This document shows positions 9,140 to 16,538 of a stretch of DNA of 64,000 bases, piece after piece. Within the stretch, counting starts at the first letter, position 1. Each line of letters starts with the position of its first letter. The stretch spans positions 448,840-512,839 of the forward strand of contig NZ_JH976535.1 of NCBI RefSeq assembly GCF_000183545.2, read 5' to 3'. The notes beneath the pieces were generated by a model, which was not told the origin of the DNA, ran no database searches, and saw nothing but the letters and a program-made list of their open reading frames with translations. This stretch comes from Thermaerobacter subterraneus DSM 13965 (lineage in GTDB: Bacteria > Bacillota > Sulfobacillia > Thermaerobacterales > Thermaerobacteraceae). A program made the translations under genes and the position numbers.

Positions 9140-11046
9140 GCCTGTCCGTTCGCGGCTGGCGGGATCCTGGAACCCGGGGAACAGGCGGCCCTGCCCGGGG
9201 TTCGGGCGCCGGCGGCAGGGAGGTGCCCGCGGGCCGGGAACGCCGTCCCCGGATGCCGGGACGGGCCCGGGTGGAGACCCTCTTCTGGCTCGTGGTGCTG
9301 GTGCTGCTCTACATCTGGAGTTCGGAGGGAACCCGGGTCAGCCTGGTCGACCTCTGGGAGGGCCTCGACACCGTGGGGCGCATGCTGGGCCGCATGTGGC
9401 CGGCGGACTGGGCCTACCTCCCCGAGACGGTGGGACCGCTTTTGGAGACCCTGCGCCTGGCCCTGCTGGGCACCACCCTGGGGGCCATCCTGGCCGTCCC
9501 CCTGAGCTTCCTCGCGGCCCGCAACGTGGCGGGCACGGGCTGGGCGTACCAGATCGCCCGCGCCATCATGAATCTCATCCGTTCGATCCCCGACCTGGTC
9601 TGGGCGGCGCTTCTGGTCCCGGCGGTGGGCATCGGTCCCACGGCGGGCGTTCTGGCCCTGACCCTGTTCTCCACGGGCATCGTGGCCAAGCTGGTCAGCG
9701 AGTCGGTGGAAGCCATCGACCCCGGGCCCCTGGAGGCGCTGGATGCCGTGGGCGCTTCCCGGCTGGCGCGCATCGTCTACGCGGTGGTGCCCCAGGTGTT
9801 GCCCCACTTCATCGCCTACACGCTCTTCATGTTCGAGATCAACCTGCGCACCTCCACCGTGCTGGGCCTGGTGGGGGCCGGCGGCATCGGCTCCACCATG
9901 ATGACCCAGCTGACCTTCTTCCGCTATGACCGCCTGATGGCCATCGTGGTCATGCTGTTCGTACTGGTGGTGGTGGTCGACTGGATCAGCACCCGCTGGC
10001 GCCAGCGCCTGGTGGAGGGCGCGCCCGCCCTGGCGGCGAGCGATCCGGTCCTCATGGCGGAAGAACCCGGCCTGGCCCGCTCGCCCGCGGGCACCACCGC
10101 AGCGGCGCCCGCGGGAGCCGCGGCGGGGGCCGGTGGCCAGGCTGCGGGGGCCGGCCCCCTCACCCCGGCCGGCGATCCCGGCGCGGGCCCGGGCGCAGGA
10201 GCCGGTTCGACCCGCGTCACCGGTACCGGCCCAGGCGAGGCCGGTGGGCGGCAGCCCGGGACGTCCCGGGGCTCGGGGGGCGCGGGCACCCGCGCGGGAC
10301 TCGAACCGCCGCGGCGGCCGTGGTGGCGGTGGGTCCTCGCCCTCGGCATCCTGGCCGCCCTCTACGCCTGGGCCTTCCAGGGCATTCGTTTCGCCCTGGT
10401 GGGCGATCCGGGGCCGGTGTTCCGCGGCCTCTTCTCGCCCAACTGGGACTATGCCGGCAAGGTCTTCGAGGGTGTGGCGGAAAGCCTGCAGATCGCCTTC
10501 CTGGGGACCTTGATCGCCTCGCTCGTGGCGGTGCCCTTCGGGTTCCTGGCGGCGCGGAACGTGGCGTCGACCCTGGCGGTGGTGGGCAAGGGGCTGCTGG
10601 ACGCCATCCGCACCTTTCCCGAGCTGGTGCTGGCCATCATCTTCATGGCGGCCGTCGGTCCCTCGCCCTTCGCCGGCGTGCTGGCCGTGGGCTTCCACTC
10701 CATCGGCACGGTGGGCAAGCTCTACTCGGAGGCGGTGGAAGCCGTCGACCGCGAGCCCATCGAGGCGCTGCAGGCGGTGGGGGCCTCGCCGCTGATGACC
10801 TTCTGGCACGGGGTGTTGCCCCAGGTGCTGCCGGAATTCCTCTCCTATGCCCTGTACCGCTTCGAGATCAACATCCGGGCCGCCACCGTGGTCGGGGTCA
10901 TCGGCGCCGGCGGCATCGGCACCTCCCTGATCTTCAACGTCCAGCTGCGCAACTGGGAGAACGTCGGCATGGTGCTGGTGGGGATCCTGGCCACCGTCCT
11001 GGTGGTGGATGCCGTCAGCTCCCGCCTGCGCGGCCGGCTGGTATAG
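9136..11046 (+). CDS. phnE: Fused phosphonate ABC transporter permease (PhnE-PhnE)
   Basis: 636-residue membrane protein containing two complete PhnE-type permease domains in one chain. Domain 1 (about residues 45-300) and domain 2 (about 395-636) each show the [22 protein letters not shown]-like segment, the EALDAVGAS / EALQAVGAS coupling loop, PQVLPHF / PQVLPEF and a final GAGGIG motif. About 90 residues of Ala/Gly/Pro-rich linker join them. PhnE normally works as a homo- or heterodimer, so one fused chain could form the whole pore. GTG at 9136 overlaps the phnC stop and has GGAGGGGAG upstream. An inverted repeat (11117-11125 with 11139-11148) follows the gene. Confidence 0.9.
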   Translation: MSLSVRGWRDPGTRGTGGPARGSGAGGREVPAGRERRPRMPGRARVETLFWLVVLVLLYIWSSEGTRVSLVDLWEGLDTVGRMLGRMWPADWAYLPETVGPLLETLRLALLGTTLGAILAVPLSFLAARNVAGTGWAYQIARAIMNLIRSIPDLVWAALLVPAVGIGPTAGVLALTLFSTGIVAKLVSESVEAIDPGPLEALDAVGASRLARIVYAVVPQVLPHFIAYTLFMFEINLRTSTVLGLVGAGGIGSTMMTQLTFFRYDRLMAIVVMLFVLVVVVDWISTRWRQRLVEGAPALAASDPVLMAEEPGLARSPAGTTAAAPAGAAAGAGGQAAGAGPLTPAGDPGAGPGAGAGSTRVTGTGPGEAGGRQPGTSRGSGGAGTRAGLEPPRRPWWRWVLALGILAALYAWAFQGIRFALVGDPGPVFRGLFSPNWDYAGKVFEGVAESLQIAFLGTLIASLVAVPFGFLAARNVASTLAVVGKGLLDAIRTFPELVLAIIFMAAVGPSPFAGVLAVGFHSIGTVGKLYSEAVEAVDREPIEALQAVGASPLMTFWHGVLPQVLPEFLSYALYRFEINIRAATVVGVIGAGGIGTSLIFNVQLRNWENVGMVLVGILATVLVVDAVSSRLRGRLV

Positions 11047-11624
11047 GGTGGGGGTCGGCCTGGACGGTCCCGCCCGCCGGCCAGGACGGTCGCCTGCGAC
11101 TGAAATCGTGTCCATCCAGGCGCCCGCCGGCCCAAGGTGGGCGCCCTGCTTATGGGGGGCTGCAGGGTTCCGGGACTAGGACCGGGGGCCGGCCCAGCAG
11201 AGGCGTGAGAGGCGTGGGCGCCGGGCACCGGGACCGCGGCCGCACCGCGAGGCGGCAGGCGCGGGCGCCTCCAGGGCGAAACAAGGAAAGAGGCAAGGAA
11301 CGGGTGGGATGGCCGGGCGAGGCGGCAGGCCGGCTGTCGAGGCGTCCAGGTGAGGCGGCAGGCCTGGGTGTCGAGGCGTCCTGCGGCCCGGCTGGGCGTC
11401 GAGGGGCCCAGGCGGAGCCGGCAGGAAGAGCGATCCGAACGGGTGGCTGCGCCGAACGCCAGGGCGAGCGGCCAGAAAGAGTGGCGAGGCCGGGCGGCCC
11501 CGGCGGGTGTCCTGAGCGAGCGTCCAGAGTAGCGTCCAGAGCAAGTCGCCAGAGCGACTGGCTGGAGCGGGTAGGCAAGACAAGAGGGCAAGGTGCAAGA
11601 GGGCAAGCGGGAGGGGGAAGGGCC
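11047..11624. repeat. Intergenic region with short degenerate direct repeats
   Basis: No credible gene in about 580 bases. GAGGCGGCAGGC recurs at 11249-11260, 11319-11330 and 11352-11363, and TGTCGAGGCGTCC at 11335-11347 and 11369-11381, giving an irregular array. AGCGTCCAGAG-like units recur near 11520-11545, and AGAGGGCAAG-like units just before moaD-moaE. The origin of the repeats is unclear; slippage in a GC-rich spacer is the simplest reading. Confidence 0.5.
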
Positions 11625-12410
11625 ATGGCCGATCCGGCGGCCTCTTCAACCCGGGCGGCGATCGCGGTGCGGGTGCGCCTCTTCGCGGTAGTGGCCGAGC
11701 GGCTGGGCGCGCGGCAGCTGGAACTGGAGTTGCCCGCAGGCGCCACGGCCGGGTCGGTACGGGACGCACTGGCCCGGCAGCATCCCCGGTGGCGGCCGCT
11801 GCTGGACCTCTGCCGCCTGGCGGTCAACGGCCGCTACTGCGAACCGTCCACGCCCATCGGCCCGGGCGACGAGATCGCCTTGATCCCGCCGGTCAGCGGG
11901 GGCTCGATGCCGGGTGAACCGGCCGCGCCGGCCGGCCCAGGCGGCAGGGTGGCGGCCGGGCCGGAGGGCCGGTTCTTCCTGACGGCGGAGCCCCTGTCCC
12001 TGGACGAGCTGTTTCGCCACGTCGCACGGCCCAGCCACGGGGCGGTGGTCCTCTTCGTGGGCATCACCCGCCGCTTCACCGGGGACCGGGAGACCGAGCA
12101 CCTGGAGTACGAGGCCTACCTGCCCATGGCCGCCGAGGAACTGGCCCGCATCGGCGCGGAGGCCGAGGCCCGCTGGCCCGGTGCGCGCCTGGCCATCGGG
12201 CACCGCACGGGCGCCGTGCCGATCGGTGAGGCCAGCGTGGTGGTGGCCGCCGCTGCGCCCCACCGCCCGGCCGCCTTTGCCGCGGCCCGCTACGCCATCG
12301 ACGAGCTCAAGGTCCGGGCGCCCATCTGGAAGCGGGAACACTATGCCGACGGGCAGGTCGAGTGGGTGGGGATTCCGGCGGCCGGCCCGGACCAGGGACA
12401 GCCGGCGTGA
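11625..12410 (+). CDS. MoaD-MoaE fusion, molybdopterin synthase
   Basis: 261 residues combining both subunits of molybdopterin synthase, which converts precursor Z (cPMP) to molybdopterin. Residues about 13-93 are a MoaD ubiquitin-like domain ending PPVSGG (Gly92-Gly93). Residues about 107-255 are MoaE, with VVLFVGITRRF, LEYEAYLPMAAEEL, IGHRTGAVPIGEASVVVAAAAPHR and the active-site Lys region in KVRAPIWKREHY. The MoaD Gly-Gly must become a thiocarboxylate at a free C-terminus, so an internal Gly-Gly implies cleavage after Gly93, as reported for the fused MoaX of mycobacteria. ATG at 11625 follows GGGAGGGGG. No other molybdenum-cofactor genes are in the window. Confidence 0.88.
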   Translation: MADPAASSTRAAIAVRVRLFAVVAERLGARQLELELPAGATAGSVRDALARQHPRWRPLLDLCRLAVNGRYCEPSTPIGPGDEIALIPPVSGGSMPGEPAAPAGPGGRVAAGPEGRFFLTAEPLSLDELFRHVARPSHGAVVLFVGITRRFTGDRETEHLEYEAYLPMAAEELARIGAEAEARWPGARLAIGHRTGAVPIGEASVVVAAAAPHRPAAFAAARYAIDELKVRAPIWKREHYADGQVEWVGIPAAGPDQGQPA

Positions 12411-12440
12411 CGCCTCGCCGCCCCGGTGGTAAGTGCTACC

Positions 12441-12577
12441 GGCGTGAAACGCTGCCGCCCGCGGGAAGCATCACGTCCGGCGCCGAGAGCTGCCGCCGGC
12501 GTGACGCCCTGCCGCCGGCGGGAAGCACCGGCGCGCGGCGCAGCGTCAGCGGAACGCGCGGCGCAGCGTCAGCGGAA
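12441..12577. repeat. Direct and tandem repeats before the HD phosphohydrolase gene
   Basis: A 30-base unit beginning GGCGTGA and ending GGGAAGCA occurs at 12441-12470 and, with a few changes, at 12498-12527. It is followed by a perfect 23-base tandem duplication at 12532-12554 and 12555-12577. The array ends 13 bases before the AAGGAGGAG ribosome site of the next gene. Confidence 0.75.
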
Positions 12578-12606
12578 AGCGGCAGCGGAAAAGGAGGAGA
12601 GCCTGT

Positions 12607-14013
12607 TTGACCCCATCGGCAACCACCGCCACCTGGGATCCGGCGGAGGTGCCCGAGCTTCTGGCCTGGGATCGGGAGCTGCCGCCGGTGCGGATCCCGG
12701 TGACAGGCAACATCCCCACCACCCGCCGCCTGCGGGCGTTGATCGACAGCGCGGCCTTCCAGCGCCTGCGCCGGGTCCGCCAGACCGGACCGGCCTTTCT
12801 GGTCTACCCGGGTGCCGTCCACACCCGCTTCGAGCATTCCCTGGGGACCTATGAAATGGCCCGCCGGCTCGTCCTGGCCCTGTTGGCCCGGCCGGGCCGC
12901 CAGCCGGGTGGGGCGGCGATGGACGGCACGTTCCTCACGCCCGGCGACGTGGCCACCTTCCTGGTGGCGGCCCTGTTGCACGACGTGGGCCACTATCCCT
13001 TCTCCCACACGATCGAAGAGATCCCCGGCGACGACCCGTTCCTGGCAGGGCGCCTGCCGCGCCACGAAGAGCGGGGGGCCGCCATCATCCGGCAGAACCC
13101 CGAAATCCGTCAGATCCTGGCGGATCTCTGGGGCGTGGATGCGGACCGCCTTTGTCGCATCATCCGGGAAGAACCGGCACCGGACGACCCGGGGGCCCAG
13201 CGGCTGGCCAACCTGCTGGCGGGCCCCATCAACCCCGACCGGCTGGATTACCTGGCCCGGGACAGCGAGCACATCGGCGTGCCCTACGGGCGGGGCATCG
13301 ACTACCAGCGGCTGCTGGACGCCGTCTGCTGGACCCCCGACGGCCTGGGCGTCGGGGTGACGCCCAAGGGCGTCTCGGCGGTGGAGACCCTGATCTTTGC
13401 CTCCTACATCATGTACCGGGACGTGTACTGGCATCACACGGGGCGGATCGCCGCCGCCATGCTCCGGCGGGCCCTGACCGAGGCCCTGCGGGCGGGAGCC
13501 TTTGCCATCGACGACTTCGTCGACCTGGACGACGAGCAGGCCCTGGGACTGTTGCGGGCCGTTCCCCATCCTGCGACCCGCGACCTGGTGGAGCGCCTGA
13601 CGGGCGCCGGGCGCCGCCTGTACAAGCGGGTGGCGCGCCTCAGTTACCCGCGGGCCCTGGCAGGCGAATACGGGGCGGAGATCCGCGACCTGGTGCGGGC
13701 GGGGTACTGGGAGCGGGAAGCCTGGGCCCGGGATGCCTGCCGCGCCCTGGCGCGGCGACTGAACCGGCCGGTGGAAGACCATCACCTGCTGGTGGATATC
13801 GTCGGCGGCGGCAAGGAGCTGTTCTTCGAGGTGCCCGTGGTGGCGGGGGACCGGGTCTACTCCACCGCGGATCCGGAGGTGTCGGTCCTGGCGCCCAACA
13901 TCGCCCGCAACTTCCGGGAGCAGGCCAAGTACGTGCTGCTGGCGGCGCCGGCGGAGCTGGTGGAACCGTTCCGGCTCATGCTGGGGATGCCCCAGGGGTG
14001 GCAGCCGTCGTGA
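12607..14013 (+). CDS. HD-domain phosphohydrolase (dGTPase/SamHD1-like)
   Basis: 468-residue metal-dependent phosphohydrolase. The HD metal site is clear: HTRFEHSLGTYEMARRL (first His), LLHDVGHYPFSHTIE (HD pair plus the following His) and INPDRLDYLARDSEHIGV (last Asp). This arrangement is that of the YdhJ/SamHD1-like branch, whose members hydrolyse (d)NTPs or related phosphates; the substrate here is inferred only. The family is usually 400-450 residues, so the length is normal. TTG at 12607 is chosen because AAGGAGGAG ends eight bases upstream. The flanking genes give no pathway hint. Confidence 0.85.
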   Translation: MTPSATTATWDPAEVPELLAWDRELPPVRIPVTGNIPTTRRLRALIDSAAFQRLRRVRQTGPAFLVYPGAVHTRFEHSLGTYEMARRLVLALLARPGRQPGGAAMDGTFLTPGDVATFLVAALLHDVGHYPFSHTIEEIPGDDPFLAGRLPRHEERGAAIIRQNPEIRQILADLWGVDADRLCRIIREEPAPDDPGAQRLANLLAGPINPDRLDYLARDSEHIGVPYGRGIDYQRLLDAVCWTPDGLGVGVTPKGVSAVETLIFASYIMYRDVYWHHTGRIAAAMLRRALTEALRAGAFAIDDFVDLDDEQALGLLRAVPHPATRDLVERLTGAGRRLYKRVARLSYPRALAGEYGAEIRDLVRAGYWEREAWARDACRALARRLNRPVEDHHLLVDIVGGGKELFFEVPVVAGDRVYSTADPEVSVLAPNIARNFREQAKYVLLAAPAELVEPFRLMLGMPQGWQPS

Positions 14014-14142
14014 CCGGCCGGGCCGTCGCCCCGGCCTCCCTGTCCCGGGCGGGCGCCGTGTCAAGTGGCAAGATGCTTCGCCAGGGGCTTGGCGTGGCTT
14101 GGGGCCGTGGCCCGGGGATGTAAAATTTCCGACACGGACCTC

Positions 14143-14171
14143 TTGCATTTTTGTTACATACCGGTTACTAT
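14143..14171 (+). promoter_or_regulatory. Sigma-A-like promoter of the cell-wall hydrolase gene
   Basis: TTGCAT at 14143-14148, 17-base spacer, TACTAT at 14166-14171. The start of transcription would fall near 14178, only a few bases before the ATG at 14181, so the transcript may be leaderless. Confidence 0.6.
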
Positions 14172-14180
14172 GGCCTCACT

Positions 14181-15038
14181 ATGACACGTCCCCATGTACG
14201 GCCCCAGGTGCGACCCAGGGCATGCCCGGCGACCCGGCAGGTCCTCCCTGCCGGGATCATGGCGGGCGTCCTGCTCTGGTCCTTCTCCGCACTGGCTTCC
14301 GTCCACGACGTGCAGGCCCGCTCGTCCCCGCCGCTGGTGCCCCGCCCGGCGCTCCGGGCGGAGGTGGAGCGGCAGAAGCTGCTGGAGCGCGAGGCGCAGG
14401 AGGCCGCCCGGATCGAGCAGCGACACAAGTTCGCGCTGGGCCGGGCCATGTGGCAGGCCCGGTGGGAAGAACGGGCCCGCCAGGAGCGGCTGGCCCGCCT
14501 GCGCCAGCAGGAAGAGGCGCGCCGGAAGGAAGAAGCCCGCCGCAGGGAAGAGGCCAAGCGTCGCGAGCAGGCCCGCCGGGAGGCCGTGGCCAAGGCGGAA
14601 AAGGCCGGGTCCCAGCCGGCGTCCCGGACGGGTGCCCGGGCGGCTTCGGCCGGCGGTGAGATCCTGCTGGACGAGCTGGAGCTGCTGGCCCGCATGGTGG
14701 AGATCGAGGCGGGTAGCGAGCCCTACGAGGGCAAAGTGGCGGTGGCGGCCGTCATCCTCAATCGGGTACGCAGCCCGCGGTTCCCCGACTCCGTCCGGGC
14801 CGTGATCTTCCAGCCGGGCCAGTTCCCCACGGCGGCGGAGAAGCTGCCCCGGGTGCGGCCGGGTTCGTCCGAGCGGCGGGCGGCCCGGGAAGCCCTGGCG
14901 GGTCAGGATCCTTCCAAGGGGGCCCTCTACTTCTACAACCCCGCGCGGCACCCGTGCGAGGGGGATGGGGCGCGGGGCGACTTCTTCTGCTCCCTCAAGG
15001 TGACCGCCCGGATCGGCAACCACGTCTTTGCCCGCTGA
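14181..15038 (+). CDS. Secreted cell-wall hydrolase, SleB/hydrolase_2 family
   Basis: 285 residues. An Arg-rich N-terminus and hydrophobic segment (MAGVLLWSFSALASVHDVQA) form a signal peptide or anchor. Residues about 55-150 are a highly charged Arg/Glu/Ala coiled coil. The C-terminal 120 residues are the hydrolase_2 domain: LLARMVEIEAGSEPYEGKVAVAAVILNRV, FPDSVRAVIFQPGQF and GALYFYNPARHPCEGDGARGDFF, as in spore-cortex lytic enzymes and CwlJ/SleB. A role in spore cortex or peptidoglycan cleavage follows from the family. ATG at 14181 lacks a ribosome site but sits right after a promoter; ATG near 14259 is an alternative. Confidence 0.82.
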   Translation: MTRPHVRPQVRPRACPATRQVLPAGIMAGVLLWSFSALASVHDVQARSSPPLVPRPALRAEVERQKLLEREAQEAARIEQRHKFALGRAMWQARWEERARQERLARLRQQEEARRKEEARRREEAKRREQARREAVAKAEKAGSQPASRTGARAASAGGEILLDELELLARMVEIEAGSEPYEGKVAVAAVILNRVRSPRFPDSVRAVIFQPGQFPTAAEKLPRVRPGSSERRAAREALAGQDPSKGALYFYNPARHPCEGDGARGDFFCSLKVTARIGNHVFAR

Positions 15039-15136
15039 GCCGGCCCGAGATCCTGCCCGGGTTTCCCGAGCCTAGCCACGGGGCTCGCTACGGCTCGCCG
15101 CCTTCGCGCCCTTCCACGCCACGGTCACAACGGCCT

Positions 15137-15805
15137 TCAACGGCCACCGTTCCCGCCGCCGCGGTCCCCGGCCGGCGAGGGAGCGCCCGTCGCGGCGCCG
15201 GCGGCCGCTCCAGCGGCCGCGCGGTAGACGGCAGTGGCGGCCAGCAGGGTGAGCAGCGGCGCGCTGGCCGCGGCCAGGGTTCGCACCTCCGGTCCCGGCA
15301 GGGTGGGATGGAGCCCGGCCAGATAGTCCACCCCGTCGTTGAAAAGGCTCCAGGCCACCACCGCGGCCAGCCCCCGCAGCGAGCCCGGATACACCCGCTG
15401 GTAGATCACGGCTTCCACGGCCATGCCGGCGTGGGAGGCGATGAGCAGGGCGGCCTCCGCCCCCAGGGAGCCGGACCGGAGGGCGTAAGCTCCCAGGACC
15501 ACCACCGTCCAGAGCCCGTACTTGATCATCACCGCGTACGCCCAGGCTTCCAGGGCGGGCAGCCGCCGGCCCGCGAGCTGCAGGAGCAGTGCCACGGTAA
15601 ACAGGGTCGACGCCGTGGGCGAGTCGGGCACCACGGGCCACTTCCAGGCGGGGGTGGCGGCCAGCTGGTCGTGGTACCACCAGAAGCCCCACACCGAGCC
15701 CACCGCGTTGACCCCCACCAGCAGCCAGGTGGCCTTGCGGTTGAGGGGGAGCCGGAGCAGCGGGCCGGCCCAGTGCTTAAGCCGCCTAAGGAGCGTTCGC
15801 GCCAT
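15137..15805 (-). CDS. DUF1405-family integral membrane protein
   Basis: 222 residues with about six membrane segments, starting MARTLLRRLKHWAGPLLRLPLN. It matches the DUF1405 pattern by its short first helix with WLLVGVNAVGSVWGFWWYHDQL, the VVPDSPTAST loop and the acidic SLFNDGVDYLAG motif. Function unknown; the family is common in Bacilli and related spore formers. ATG at 15805 is preceded by GGAGGAGA. It is divergent from ccmH and convergent with the cell-wall hydrolase. The C-terminus is an Ala/Gly-rich tail of about 35 residues. Confidence 0.82.
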   Translation of the reverse strand: MARTLLRRLKHWAGPLLRLPLNRKATWLLVGVNAVGSVWGFWWYHDQLAATPAWKWPVVPDSPTASTLFTVALLLQLAGRRLPALEAWAYAVMIKYGLWTVVVLGAYALRSGSLGAEAALLIASHAGMAVEAVIYQRVYPGSLRGLAAVVAWSLFNDGVDYLAGLHPTLPGPEVRTLAAASAPLLTLLAATAVYRAAAGAAAGAATGAPSPAGDRGGGNGGR

Positions 15806-15913
15806 GGGTCGGGTGTCTCCTCCGGAACGGGTCCTTCTTCGACCCGATACTCGGGCGGCGGCCCGTGGCATGGCCCAGCCGCCTAGGTTACATTGGTGGA
15901 CGGGGTGAGCGCC

Positions 15914-16522
15914 GTGACCCGCCCGTCCTGGCTGTGGATCGCCGTTCTGGCCGCCACCCTGGTGCTGGCCCCGCTCCTGGCCTGGCAGCTGGGCTCTGCC
16001 GATCCGGGCGACCGGGAAGCGCGGGCGCTGGAGAGGGCCCTGCGCTGTCCGGTCTGCGAGGGCCAGTCGGTGGCCGATTCCAACTCCGCCGTCGCCCTGG
16101 AGATGCGCCAGGAGATCCGCCGGATGCTGGCCGAAGGCCGCACCCGGGACGAGATCCTGCAGTCCTTTGCCGACCGGTACGGGGCCTGGGTGGTGTACAT
16201 GCCGCCCCGGCACGGCTGGTATGTTCTCGGCTGGGCGGCTCCGTTCCTGGCGGTAGCCGCCGGGGCGGGCCTGCTGGCCTGGTGGTGGCGGCAGGGCCGC
16301 AGGGGGCACCACCCCGGCCCGCTGGTTGCGGGTGAGGCCGTACCCGCGGGCGAACCGGCCGGGGACGAACCGGCGCCCGGCTCCGCTGGCTTCGCCGCTT
16401 CCGGGACGGCTCCACCGGTTCCCGTGCAATCGCCGGAAGGTGTCGCCGGCCCGGCCGGCCCCGCCGGCGACCGCTCCTCCTCTGCCGGCCCCCTGGAAGA
16501 GGCGGTGCGCCGGTGGATGTGA
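15914..16522 (+). CDS. ccmH: CcmH-type cytochrome c maturation thiol protein
   Basis: About 202 residues. CcmH reduces the haem-binding CXXC of apocytochrome c before haem attachment. Signal-anchor WLWIAVLAATLVLAPLLAW, then ALERALRCPVCEGQSVADSNSAVALEMRQEIRRML with the catalytic LRCPVC motif, DEILQSFADRYGAWVVYMPP, and a C-terminal membrane helix followed by a Pro/Ala-rich tail of about 65 residues. GTG at 15914 has GGGGTGA five bases upstream; GTG at 15905 or TTG at 15893 are possible longer starts. Immediately upstream of ccmF with a 16-base gap. Confidence 0.87.
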   Translation: MTRPSWLWIAVLAATLVLAPLLAWQLGSADPGDREARALERALRCPVCEGQSVADSNSAVALEMRQEIRRMLAEGRTRDEILQSFADRYGAWVVYMPPRHGWYVLGWAAPFLAVAAGAGLLAWWWRQGRRGHHPGPLVAGEAVPAGEPAGDEPAPGSAGFAASGTAPPVPVQSPEGVAGPAGPAGDRSSSAGPLEEAVRRWM

Positions 16523-16538
16523 AGAAGGGAGGACTTCC

